Assembly (NCBI GenBank): GCA_019509785.1
Contig: JAEKLQ010000043.1
Span: forward strand, 1 to 64,000
Direction: 5' to 3'
Length of the DNA stretch: 64,000 nucleotides
Origin: Fibrobacterota bacterium
Lineage (GTDB): Bacteria > Fibrobacterota > Fibrobacteria > UBA11236
The position numbers and the translations under genes are program-made. Below are positions 1 through 7,584 of the stretch, piece by piece; position 1 is the stretch's first letter, and the number at the start of each line of letters is the position of its first letter. The notes under the pieces are model-generated. The model saw nothing but the letters and a program-made list of their open reading frames with translations, had not been told where the DNA came from and did not search any database.

Positions 1-2
1 GC

Positions 3-167
3 CCGTTGCTGGCTAATCTTCCATCGGTTAGCCCCGCTTCCACCTCCCACGTTCGCGATGGCTTCATGGGGGTTCAAACGGTCCGATTTGTCGATACAAG
101 TGATTTGAAAACGGTCAGCCATGAGGCGACCTCCAGTGTTGAGCGAAATGCTCTCCCGGGCACTTGA
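3..167 (+). CDS. possible 3' end of a CDS cut by the window edge
   Basis: The frame beginning at base 3 is open to a TGA at 165-167 and would give the last 54 residues of a protein, ending ERNALPGT. Its composition looks protein-like (mixed hydrophobic and polar residues, no low complexity), but third codon positions are less GC-rich than in the genes further right. I recognise no family. A hairpin terminator follows at 254-283 on the same strand, which agrees with a gene ending here. It may equally be chance. Confidence 0.25.
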   Translation, partial: PLLANLPSVSPASTSHVRDGFMGVQTVRFVDTSDLKTVSHEATSSVERNALPGT

Positions 168-253
168 AGGATTTATCGGATTCCAGTATACTGGTTGCGT
201 CGTGCAAACCCCTGGGCCGGTTCCTTCAACCGGAAGCGGTCCCGGACAGTTTG

Positions 254-283
254 GCCCCATAGTTAGCGCTATGGGGCTTTTTT
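254..283 (+). terminator. intrinsic terminator
   Basis: A 9-bp perfect stem GCCCCATAG / CTATGGGGC closes a 6-base loop (TTAGCG) and is followed directly by six T residues. This is a textbook Rho-independent terminator for whatever is transcribed rightwards from before the window, possibly the partial frame ending at 167. Confidence 0.85.
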
Positions 284-820
284 ATTACTGTCCGATTCCC
301 GTTCAAAGAATACCAATTTCGGATGGGGCCTACAACTAGATCGTCCGAGATCGCGCGACACTTTGCACACTAGATTCTATCTCGCATAGTGCCAAAGCCT
401 TAGAGATGGCTTATGCTCTTTGTGATATGCGTCTGTCCAATTGTTAAATATTCTTTCAGCGCCAACCTATATCCCACACTTATATCTATTAGCGACAACG
501 TTTTAGCTGCACCCCAGGCAGAAGGGGACGCGGATAAAACACAGGGGATAAAGTTTTCCCACCATGATCATCGAACCGAAAATCCGGGGCTTCCTGTGCA
601 TGATGCCATGCGGGACCAAATCCGGTACATGAAATACCTGGACCCATTCCGAAAGGGCCCAAGAAGGCCCCCATCATCGGGTCTTCCGCCGGATAGGGCA
701 TGGCTTCCCATGGTACAGACTCACGGCTGGTACCAGACCTAGAATTGCATTTGCTAAAGGGCGGATTGCACAATATGCGGGCATTAGAACGGCACTTTTT
801 CGGTACTTATTATCTTTGCC

Positions 821-853
821 CCTAGGTCCATAGTGGGCCAGCATGGGCCTAGG
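821..853. other. hairpin with paired CCTAGG arms
   Basis: CCTAGGTCC (821-829) can pair with GGGCCTAGG (845-853) over nine positions with one G-T wobble, leaving a 15-base loop. It lies in an otherwise gene-free stretch, so it could be part of a structured RNA or a binding site. No T-run follows it, so it is not a terminator. Confidence 0.3.
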
Positions 854-1011
854 TGCTACGCTTTGGTTTTGTCTATGGAGGGGTGCCGACAGGGGAGACT
901 AGGACCAGGGAGGGCAAATCGTCAGGGATAACAGCCTATCTAGGTCGGCTTTTGTCCGCCACTTAGATGGAAGGAAGGCCCGAGGACGTTTCCAAATCCA
1001 CTTGGGCAGTC

Positions 1012-1017
1012 TATATT
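1012..1017 (+). promoter_or_regulatory. possible -10 box of tRNA-Gly
   Basis: TATATT lies 29 bases before the tRNA. A weak -35 candidate, TTTCCA at 989-994, is 17 bases upstream. The same TATATT word recurs before several other plus-strand genes in this window. Confidence 0.4.
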
Positions 1018-1046
1018 ATCCGAGCCGCCGAAGATCCGGGGCACGT

Positions 1047-1122
1047 GCGGATTTAGCTCAGTTGGTAGAGCTTTTGCTTCCCAAGCAAAGGGTCGCGGGT
1101 TCGAGTCCCGCAATCCGCTCCA
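1047..1122 (+). tRNA. tRNA-Gly(CCC)
   Basis: The 76-base sequence folds as a cloverleaf. The acceptor arms GCGGATT and AATCCGC pair, the D arm contains AGCTCAGTTGGTAGAGC, the anticodon loop TTCCCAA gives anticodon CCC (glycine, codon GGG), and the T arm holds GGTTCGAGTCCC. The 3' CCA is encoded in the DNA. An intrinsic terminator follows three bases later, so the gene is a single-tRNA transcription unit. Confidence 0.97.
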
Positions 1123-1124
1123 TA

Positions 1125-1181
1125 AGCCCCTTCGGCTTGCCTGATTCCACTAGGAATTGGTCAATGCCGGAGGGGCTTTTT
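1125..1181 (+). terminator. terminator after tRNA-Gly
   Basis: AGCCCCTTCGGC (1125-1136) pairs with GCCGGAGGGGCT (1166-1177), twelve pairs with one wobble, around a loop of about 29 bases. A run of five T residues overlaps and follows the stem. It immediately follows the tRNA on the same strand. Confidence 0.85.
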
Positions 1182-1246
1182 CGTTTCTACTTCCTTTCCA
1201 CCCGGCCGTCCAAATCGACCACTCCCCGCCCGGGAAAAACGGCTGT

Positions 1247-1366
1247 CTAAGGGCGGGTCAGATGGAAGAGCATTTCCCTGCCCATGGCGCCGGAGTCGAA
1301 GGCGAAAGCGTCGATGCCGAGGCGATAGCTCGCGGCGGAATTGTCGAACGAAATCAAGTAAGGCAT
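1247..1366 (-). CDS. possible small protein, 39 aa, after aconitase
   Basis: An ATG four bases beyond the aconitase stop opens a 39-residue frame starting MPYLISFDNSAASYRLGI and ending LFHLTRP. Third codon positions are GC-rich like the neighbouring genes, and the tight spacing would allow coupled translation. The only ribosome-binding hint is ATAGG close to the start. No family is recognised, and there is no recognisable terminator between it and the aconitase gene. It is too short to be certain. Confidence 0.35.
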   Translation of the reverse strand: MPYLISFDNSAASYRLGIDAFAFDSGAMGREMLFHLTRP

Positions 1367-1370
1367 CGGC

Positions 1371-3404
1371 CTATCGACTCGACGGAACATTTTCTTCCGC
1401 CGCCCCGCCGGTATGGATGCGGAAGTAGCTGATCACGCCTCCGGCCAGAACCGCCTGCATCTGTCGCTCGCTTAGGCTAATCGCCATGGGATATTCGAGG
1501 CCGCGAGTTTCATTTAGGATCCGGATCGGACCGCCGGCCATCAGCTGGCTCCGAAGATCTTTCGCGGAAAGCAAATCGCCGGAACGTATGGTTTGGTAGT
1601 CGTCCGGGTTCCGGAACTCCAAGGGAAGGATCCCGAAATTGACCAGGTTCTGTCGGCCGATGCGGGCGAAGCCCTTGGCGAGCACCGCGATCTGTCCCAG
1701 GTACCTGGGCGCGAGCGCGGCGTGCTCGCGGCTCGACCCTTGGGCATAGTTCCGGCCCGCCACCACGACGTGCCCTCCGAATGCGCGCCCGGCTTCGATA
1801 GCCCGGTCGGGGAAGCCGGGGTCGATGACGCCGTAGGTGAAGCGAGCGATTTCGGGGATATTGCTGCGGTAGGGCAAGGCTTCCGCGCCCGCGCGCAGGA
1901 TTTCATCGGTGGAGATATCGTCGCCCAACTTGAGGAGGACGGGGACGCGGAACGCATCGGGCAAGGGACCCAGATCGGGCAAGGCTTTGATATTGGGTCC
2001 TTTGATCAGAGTCGCCGTGCCCACGGTTTCCGGATCGGGCGGCAGCAGCATGGCGGTATTGATAATCTCTTTCCCGGGCGCCTGGTAGCGGGGATAGGCA
2101 AGGCCGAGCGCCTCCAGATCGCGGGGATCGGTTATCTCCCCGGTCAGGGCCGAGGCGGCGGCCGTTTCCGGGCTGCATAGGTAGACCCGATCATCAACGC
2201 TTCCCGAGCGGCCGGGGAAATTACGGGGCACGGTGCGCAGGCTGGCGCGCCCCGAAGCCGGGGCTTGGCCCATGCCGATGCACCCGTTGCATCCCGCCTG
2301 ATGGATGCGCGCCCCCGCCCTCACCAGTTTTTCCAGTGATCCGTTTGCGATGAGATTCTCCAGGGTTTGCCGCGAAGAGGGATTGATGTCCAGGGAAACC
2401 TCGGGATGGGCCATCCGTCCCGATACGATTTCGGCCGCGACCCAGAAATCGCGCAGGCCCGGATTGGCCGATGATCCGATGTAAGACTGGTAGATGGGAA
2501 GCCCGGCCGCCTCCCGGACGGGATGTACGTCGCCCGGGCTTCCCGGAAATGCGATAAGGGGCTCGAGCGCCGAGAGATCCAATATCTCGCGCGCATCGTA
2601 GGCGGCGCCCGGATCCGCCGCCAGGGGCCGCCACGCTTCTTCGCGTCCTTGTGCCTTAAGGAACCGCCATGTTTCCTGGTCCGATGGGAATACCGAAGTG
2701 GTCGCTCCCATCTCGGTCCCCATATTGGCCATGACGTGGCGATCCATGGTCGAGAGGCCGGCCAGCCCGGGACCGGAATATTCCACCACCCATCCTTTGC
2801 ACCCTTCCACGCCATGCCGCCGAAGCAACTCCAAGATGGCGTCCTTCGCGCTGACCCAAGGCGGAAGTTTCCCGACAACCTCCACCCCGAGCACCCGCGG
2901 CATGGCCAGGAATAAGGGCTCGCCGGCCATGGCGAAGGCCACGTCCATGCCGCCCGATCCGAAAGCGAGCATTCCCAATGCGCCCGCCGCAGGGGTATGG
3001 CTGTCCGAGCCCGCCAGGCTCGCTCCCGGAACCCCGAACCGCTCCATGTGCACGGGATGGCTCACGCCGTTGCCGGGCCGGCTATACCAGATCCCGAACC
3101 GTTTGCACGCGGAGAGGAGAAAGACATGATCATCGGCATTCTTATGATCGGTCTGGAGCAGGTTGTGGTCCACGTATTGGACCGACAGCGCGGTCTTAAC
3201 GCGTTCCAGCCCCATGGCCTCCAGTTCCAGCATCACCAAGGTACCGGTCGCATCCTGGGTCAAGGTCTGATCGATGCGGATCCCTATCTCCGAGCCTGGC
3301 GTAAGCCTGGACTCCGGCAGATGGGCGCCATCAACCTTGGCGCCTTCCCAGGCCGCGATATGGTCCCGAATAAGTCGTTGGGTCAGGTTAAACGAAGAGG
3401 CCAT
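1371..3404 (-). CDS. aconitate hydratase, short Aquifex-type
   Basis: The 677-residue product is aconitase, which interconverts citrate and isocitrate in the citric acid cycle. It has the expected substrate-loop sequences SDSHTP near residue 160 and GRNYAQGSSREHAAL near residue 600. Its length and order match the compact aconitases annotated as Aquifex type rather than the ~890-residue AcnA. Two iron-sulphur cysteines are seen in AGCNGCIGMG near residue 400. The third ligand, normally in a GSCTN motif, is replaced: the sequence reads YIGSSANPG. I chose the ATG at 3404 (MASSFNLTQ) over an ATG at 3488 because a perfect tetraloop hairpin lies between them, which suggests untranslated leader. No strong ribosome-binding site is visible for either start. 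Confidence 0.9.
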   Translation of the reverse strand: MASSFNLTQRLIRDHIAAWEGAKVDGAHLPESRLTPGSEIGIRIDQTLTQDATGTLVMLELEAMGLERVKTALSVQYVDHNLLQTDHKNADDHVFLLSACKRFGIWYSRPGNGVSHPVHMERFGVPGASLAGSDSHTPAAGALGMLAFGSGGMDVAFAMAGEPLFLAMPRVLGVEVVGKLPPWVSAKDAILELLRRHGVEGCKGWVVEYSGPGLAGLSTMDRHVMANMGTEMGATTSVFPSDQETWRFLKAQGREEAWRPLAADPGAAYDAREILDLSALEPLIAFPGSPGDVHPVREAAGLPIYQSYIGSSANPGLRDFWVAAEIVSGRMAHPEVSLDINPSSRQTLENLIANGSLEKLVRAGARIHQAGCNGCIGMGQAPASGRASLRTVPRNFPGRSGSVDDRVYLCSPETAAASALTGEITDPRDLEALGLAYPRYQAPGKEIINTAMLLPPDPETVGTATLIKGPNIKALPDLGPLPDAFRVPVLLKLGDDISTDEILRAGAEALPYRSNIPEIARFTYGVIDPGFPDRAIEAGRAFGGHVVVAGRNYAQGSSREHAALAPRYLGQIAVLAKGFARIGRQNLVNFGILPLEFRNPDDYQTIRSGDLLSAKDLRSQLMAGGPIRILNETRGLEYPMAISLSERQMQAVLAGGVISYFRIHTGGAAEENVPSSR

Positions 3405-3417
3405 GGAAACCAATACA

Positions 3418-3439
3418 GGACCCGGCTTGCGCCGGGTCC
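3418..3439 (-). promoter_or_regulatory. leader hairpin before aconitase
   Basis: On the minus strand GGACCCGGC and GCCGGGTCC form a perfect 9-bp stem closed by a GCAA tetraloop of the GNRA class. It ends 13 bases before the chosen aconitase ATG. Its place suggests a role in mRNA stability or translation control of the aconitase message. This is inferred from structure only. Confidence 0.5.
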
Positions 3440-3536
3440 CACCTATCGTTTCCCCGGGTGCATGACACCGATTATTGGCAGGCGTCATGCCCCTTGGCAG
3501 TGATAGGTCTGTCTATAAGATAAAGTAGGCTTGCAT

Positions 3537-3566
3537 CTACGTGGACGCAAACTACGTGGCACGTAG
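3537..3566. repeat. CTACGTGG direct repeat with inverted copy
   Basis: CTACGTGG occurs at 3537-3544 and again at 3552-3559, and the second copy forms a palindrome with CACGTAG (3560-3566), giving CTACGTG-G-CACGTAG. It sits upstream of the aconitase gene and downstream of the small protein gene. Such an arrangement is typical of a transcription-factor operator, here plausibly acting on aconitase. Confidence 0.4.
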
Positions 3567-3584
3567 GAATCGAGTGCGTCATGG

Positions 3585-3740
3585 CTAGGCATGACTTCGT
3601 TTGAAGAATTGTATGGCCTTCTCATGCCTTTCCGCCGCGATGCGGGTCTTGAATGTGCCTAGGTTGCGGCGCTTTCCCGTCTTGGGATTGATTTTCCTCG
3701 AATAGAGACGGTATCCGCCCCCTCGGAGTTTTCGAATCAT
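3585..3740 (-). CDS. conserved-type small basic protein, 51 aa
   Basis: The product begins MIRKLRGGGYRLYSRK and ends AIQFFKRSHA. It is rich in Lys and Arg and contains INPKTGKRRNLGTFKTR followed by AAERHEKA. This matches my memory of a widespread family of about 50-residue hypothetical proteins in soil and aquatic bacteria, whose function is unknown to me. The start is well supported by AGGAG six bases before the ATG. It reads towards the aconitase gene, separated by the CTACGTG element, so the two may or may not be co-transcribed. Confidence 0.8.
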   Translation of the reverse strand: MIRKLRGGGYRLYSRKINPKTGKRRNLGTFKTRIAAERHEKAIQFFKRSHA

Positions 3741-3784
3741 GCTACTCTCCTGATTTCCGCCCCCTTATTCAAAACTGCCCTTTT

Positions 3785-3816
3785 ACGCGAGCGGATGTAA
3801 GCGGATTTCCTCGCGT
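3785..3816. repeat. 7-bp inverted repeat between divergent genes
   Basis: ACGCGAG (3785-3791) and CTCGCGT (3810-3816) are perfect inverted copies around an 18-base centre. The site lies between the small basic protein (minus) and the esterase-family gene (plus), a position suited to a shared operator. An AT-rich TATTTT at 3870-3875 could be a -10 for the plus gene. Confidence 0.3.
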
Positions 3817-3900
3817 CATGGGCTCGGAAATCGGCGGGGCCGAATCGCGCATCGATTCTCGTCGAAACCTATTTTGATTCATAAGAGCGAGGACTTGGCC

Positions 3901-5244
3901 ATGCCCGCGTCCGTCTCCCATGCACTACAAGACGCTTTAGCCTTAATTAGCGCGCCCATTGAGGGCCGTCCGTCCGATTATGATCCGCTGATCGAGTCCA
4001 TCGGCGAAGCCCGCTTCGTCCTTCTCGGCGAAGCCTCGCATGGCACGCGCGAATTCTATAGTCAGCGGGCCGCGATCACCAAGCGCCTGATCCGGGAGAA
4101 AGGTTTCACCGCCGTGGCCGTCGAGGCCGATTGGCCCGATGCGTTCCGCGTGAACCGGTTCGTCCGGGGCGAAGGCGATCCCCTGTCAGGCGCCGATCCC
4201 TTGGAAGGATTCCGGCGTTTCCCGGAATGGATGTGGCGCAATTCCGAGGTCCTGGATTTCATCCTCTGGCTGCGGCAATGGAACGATTCGCTCGGACCGG
4301 GCCGGCCCAAAACCGGTTTTTACGGCTTGGATCTCTACAGCCTGTATGCTTCCATGGAAGCCGTACTTGCCTACCTGGATCGCATCGATCCGGAGGCGGC
4401 CGCCCGCGCGAGGGAGCGGTATGCCTGCCTGGGGATAGATGCCAACCGCATCGAGGCCTATGGAATGAACGCGGCCCTCGGACTGTCGCCCTCTTGCGAA
4501 ACCGAGGTGATCGATCAATTGCTTGAGCTTCGGCGCCGGGGCGAAGCCCTGGCCGCTTCCGCTCCCGACGGAGACGAACTCTTCCAGGCGGAGCAGAACG
4601 CGCGCTTGATCGTGAATGCGGAACAATATTACCGCACCATGCTCCAAGGCCACGTTGCCTCCTGGAACCTGCGCGACAAGCATATGGCCGATACCCTGGA
4701 TGCCTTGGCTTTCCACCTCGAATCCCGCACGGGCATTCCGTCCAAGATCGCGGTCTGGGAGCATAACTCCCATCTCGGCGATGCGCGCGCCACCCAGTTC
4801 CGCCGCCATGGGGAGCTCAACGTGGGCCAGCTCGCCCGCGAACGCTACGGCTCCCAGGCCTACCTGGTGGGGTTCACGACTTTCTCCGGCACCGTGCGGG
4901 CGGCCGCGGATTGGGGCGAACCGGGATCCGAAAAACGCGTCCGGCCAGGATTGCCCGGCAGCTATGAAGCGCTCTTGCATGGGACGGGCATGGAGAAATT
5001 TTTCCTGGACCTGCGCTTGGAGCATACGGCCATCCGGGATTTGGGCGAGCCGCGCCTGGAACGCGCCATCGGCGTGGTGTACCGGCCCGAGAACGAACGG
5101 AGCAACCACTACTTCGAAGCCCGCCTACCGGCCCAGTTCGACGCCGTTATCCATTTCGACGAAACGCACGCCGTGGATACCTTGGGCCCCCCTCGGGATG
5201 GCCCTGACCGCGAGCCGCCGGAAACCTATCCCGACGCGGTATGA
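3901..5244 (+). CDS. erythromycin esterase family protein
   Basis: The 447-residue protein belongs to the erythromycin esterase family, whose studied members hydrolyse macrolide lactone rings and whose many other members have unknown substrates. Diagnostic sequences are LLGEASHGTREFY near residue 47, VAVEADWPDAFRVNRFVRG near residue 77 and WEHNSHLGD near residue 285; the Glu and His residues in them are the family's catalytic positions. The ATG at 3901 is preferred to a TTG at 3874 because GAGGA lies eight bases before it. The stop overlaps the start of a 44-residue downstream frame. Neighbouring debranching enzyme, glycosyltransferase and SPW-type genes often accompany this family in bacterial stress islands, so macrolide resistance is not the likely role. 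Confidence 0.88.
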   Translation: MPASVSHALQDALALISAPIEGRPSDYDPLIESIGEARFVLLGEASHGTREFYSQRAAITKRLIREKGFTAVAVEADWPDAFRVNRFVRGEGDPLSGADPLEGFRRFPEWMWRNSEVLDFILWLRQWNDSLGPGRPKTGFYGLDLYSLYASMEAVLAYLDRIDPEAAARARERYACLGIDANRIEAYGMNAALGLSPSCETEVIDQLLELRRRGEALAASAPDGDELFQAEQNARLIVNAEQYYRTMLQGHVASWNLRDKHMADTLDALAFHLESRTGIPSKIAVWEHNSHLGDARATQFRRHGELNVGQLARERYGSQAYLVGFTTFSGTVRAAADWGEPGSEKRVRPGLPGSYEALLHGTGMEKFFLDLRLEHTAIRDLGEPRLERAIGVVYRPENERSNHYFEARLPAQFDAVIHFDETHAVDTLGPPRDGPDREPPETYPDAV

Positions 5245-5375
5245 GGGGCGCCGCCAAGGTTTCCAAGATCGACGTGAACGTTACAGCCGGCGGAAAAGGC
5301 GATAAGGACGGCAAGGGCGATGTTCAGGCGAAGAAAGCCGGAACCAGCGTCGGCAAACGCGTCGCCAGCAAATAA
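5241..5375 (+). CDS. possible 44-aa Lys/Gly-rich protein
   Basis: The ATG overlaps the TGA of the esterase-family gene (ATGA), a pattern seen elsewhere in this window between real genes. The product is MRGAAKVSKIDVNVTAG followed by a Gly/Lys/Asp-rich stretch and a basic end (KRVASK). No Shine-Dalgarno sequence is visible, so translation would depend on coupling. It resembles short basic, disordered stress-type proteins only in composition. No family assigned. Confidence 0.4.
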   Translation: MRGAAKVSKIDVNVTAGGKGDKDGKGDVQAKKAGTSVGKRVASK

Positions 5376-5408
5376 AAGCCGCTCATAATCCATCTTGGCG
5401 AGCGGCTT
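5370..5408 (-). terminator. terminator of the carbohydrate cluster
   Basis: AAGCCGCTC (5376-5384) pairs with GAGCGGCTT (5400-5408) around a 15-base loop. Read on the minus strand the stem is followed by TTTATTTG. It overlaps the stop codon of the debranching-type gene and closes the long minus-strand cluster. On the plus strand no T-run follows. Confidence 0.7.
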
Positions 5409-7584
5409 CATAAAGCGGCGCTCCCAAGGATTCAACGACTTCGATCTTTCCTACGCGGCGAGGCATCTCGACCGTTATGTCATTCCCATGCCTACGGACC
5501 GTCAGATCCAAGATGGCATCTCCGACCTTAAGTTCGCGTATCCGTATCTCATCGAGAAAGGCGGGAAGACGCGGCTGGGTCAGCCGGACTTGGCCCGCGA
5601 CGGCGTCGATTTCCAGGCCCAGGCAGGCTTCCAAAAGGAAATAAACCGAGGCCGATGCCCAGGATTGGGGATTGCATGCCACCGGATAAAGCGTGGGGCC
5701 CGCTCCCGGCCGTTTCACGAATCCGCAAAACAATTCCGGAAGGCGATGCAGATCGAAATGGAGGCTGGCTTGGAACAATCCTTCCAAGACCTGGCAAGCC
5801 GCGGCCCGGAAGCCGTAGCGTCCCATTCCCCATGCGATGAGGGCATTGTCGTGGGGCCATACGGACCCATTGTGGTAGGACATGGGATTATACCGGGCTT
5901 CGCCCTCGGCCAGGGTGCGGATTCCCCAACCCGAAAACATCGCGGGAGAAAGGAGCCCGTTCACCAAAGCCGGCGCATCCGCTTCGTCGGCGATGCCCGC
6001 GAACAGGCAATGCCCGGCATTGGAGCTGCGCACCTGGCATGGGCGCTTGTTCCCGTCCAAAGCCAAGGCATAAGTGCCCAAATCCGGGAGCCAGAAAGCC
6101 GCGCGAAAGCGCGTCTTTAGATCGGAAGCCTCGACGTCGAGTCGATCGGCCAGGCCCGGCTTACCGAGGGCCCGCGCTAAGCGGGCCATGCCCCGTTTGG
6201 CCGCATAGACATAACCCTGCACTTCGCACAAGGCGATGGGTTGGGGGGCCAGGCTCCCATCGTAGTGGAATACCGAATCTTCCGAATCCTTCCAGCCTTG
6301 CTGCAATAATCCGGCCTTGCCCGCCCGCTGGTATTCCACGAATCCATCCCTATCGGCGTCCCCATAGCGGTCGATCCAATCCAGCGCTGCCTCGAAGTGG
6401 GGCCACAGTTCCCGGAGGAGGGGCAAATCTCCCGTACGGGCGTGATAGCGCGCGGCCAACATCAGGAACAAGGGAGTGGTGTCGATGCCGCCATAGTAGC
6501 GGCCGAAGGGGATCTCGCCCAGATTGGCCATCTCCCCGTTCCGGGTTTCGTGCAGGATCTTCCCCGGTTCCGCATCCCGGGACGGATCGGATTCCCGGGC
6601 TTGGCGCGCGGCCAGGAACCGCAGCACGCCGGCCGCCAGGCCCGGACAGGCCCAAGAAAGCTGGTAGGCTGTCAGGATGCCATCGCGGCCGAAGACGGTG
6701 CTGAACCAGGGGATGCCCGCGTACGGGTATCCGCCTTCCCTGGTTTCCGTCGTCATCATGAACAGGTCCACCGTCGATCGGTTAATCCAACTATCGAATT
6801 GGGGATGGGAGGATTCCAGGAGGCTGGTCGAGCCGCGCAGGCAACGGAACGCCTCGCCCAGGCCCGTGAAGGCTTCCTGGTAGGCCAAGGTTCGGGGGGC
6901 GCGCGGCCCGGACTCGCATGTCGCGGTGAAATAGAATTCCTTCCGGCCATGGGACGGGAGGCTTAAGGAATAAAGGGCGTACGCGGGCCCGAGCTCCGCG
7001 GGAGCCGGGTCGAATCGCAACTGCGCGTTACGATCCAGCCCGTCGAGCCCCAGGTATCCGATGACCACAACGTCCCGGCCCAATTGCGGAGCCAACTGCC
7101 GGCCCCGGGCGGGGCGATGCATTCCCCGCACTTCGAAGATGTCCGCGAAGTCCGAAGCGAACTCGAGGGTGAACGGGAGATCAATGGGCTCCAGCGCGTA
7201 GTTCGTGAAGCGCAGCCTCATGTAGAGGCATCCGTTCCACAGGAAGCAGGTCTGATAGATGTGGATGCGGTCGCCTTTGATGACGCGGCCTCCGATCTCG
7301 AGATCAGGATTGGCCGAGTCCACTTCCAGCATGTCATTGTCTTCGCGTACGGCCGAACTCAGGACCAAGGGCTTGCGGCCCGCGAGGCGCAATTGGAAGC
7401 GCGATAGGAATCGCGTGCCTTCATGGTAGAGGCCATGGTCCCCGCGGCCCCCCGGCAGGAAGGAGCCCTGCCTATCGAAGACCGCGAAGGTTTCCCCGTG
7501 CTTAAGGACCCGGTTCTGCTTCTCGGCCTGGGATGCCTCGACCAGAATGGAATAATCGTCCGGAGCGGTCATGTTCTCTTGCAT
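5383..7584 (-). CDS. amylo-alpha-1,6-glucosidase (glycogen debranching type)
   Basis: The 733-residue protein has an N-terminal debranching-enzyme beta domain (about residues 15-225, starting with FAVFDRQGSF and the following GGRGDHGLYHEGTRFLSRF stretch) and a C-terminal alpha/alpha barrel (about 280-690) with IPWFSTVFGRDG and GWKDSEDSVFHYDG. Such proteins act on alpha-glucan branches or related oligosaccharides in the cytoplasm. The start at 7584 is chosen because AAGGGGG lies just upstream; a longer frame runs to 7785 through the preceding glycosyltransferase gene and is not needed. The coding regions overlap by 83 bases, implying coupled translation. It is the last gene of the minus-strand cluster and ends in a terminator. 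Confidence 0.9.
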   Translation of the reverse strand: MQENMTAPDDYSILVEASQAEKQNRVLKHGETFAVFDRQGSFLPGGRGDHGLYHEGTRFLSRFQLRLAGRKPLVLSSAVREDNDMLEVDSANPDLEIGGRVIKGDRIHIYQTCFLWNGCLYMRLRFTNYALEPIDLPFTLEFASDFADIFEVRGMHRPARGRQLAPQLGRDVVVIGYLGLDGLDRNAQLRFDPAPAELGPAYALYSLSLPSHGRKEFYFTATCESGPRAPRTLAYQEAFTGLGEAFRCLRGSTSLLESSHPQFDSWINRSTVDLFMMTTETREGGYPYAGIPWFSTVFGRDGILTAYQLSWACPGLAAGVLRFLAARQARESDPSRDAEPGKILHETRNGEMANLGEIPFGRYYGGIDTTPLFLMLAARYHARTGDLPLLRELWPHFEAALDWIDRYGDADRDGFVEYQRAGKAGLLQQGWKDSEDSVFHYDGSLAPQPIALCEVQGYVYAAKRGMARLARALGKPGLADRLDVEASDLKTRFRAAFWLPDLGTYALALDGNKRPCQVRSSNAGHCLFAGIADEADAPALVNGLLSPAMFSGWGIRTLAEGEARYNPMSYHNGSVWPHDNALIAWGMGRYGFRAAACQVLEGLFQASLHFDLHRLPELFCGFVKRPGAGPTLYPVACNPQSWASASVYFLLEACLGLEIDAVAGQVRLTQPRLPAFLDEIRIRELKVGDAILDLTVRRHGNDITVEMPRRVGKIEVVESLGAPLYEAARQDGL

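Larger units (their letters stand above)
168..1046. other. gene-free stretch, about 880 bases
   Basis: No reading frame here resembles a known protein or shares the strongly GC-biased third positions of the neighbouring genes. The stretch is visibly richer in A and T than the rest of the window. It holds a strong terminator hairpin (254-283), a 12-base palindrome CCAGTATACTGG (183-194), a small CCGGTT/AACCGG hairpin near 216-233 and a further hairpin at 821-853. I looked for motifs of RNase P RNA, SRP RNA and tmRNA on both strands and found none. Confidence 0.6.

Noticed and set aside
413-742. 109-codon frame in the gene-free stretch
   Set aside because: No family resemblance, no ribosome-binding site and no GC bias at third positions; an equally long frame overlaps on the other strand (489-773).
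933-945. GGGATAACAG, like a 23S rRNA peptidyl-transferase sequence
   Set aside because: The similarity stops after about ten bases; flanking bases do not match rRNA.
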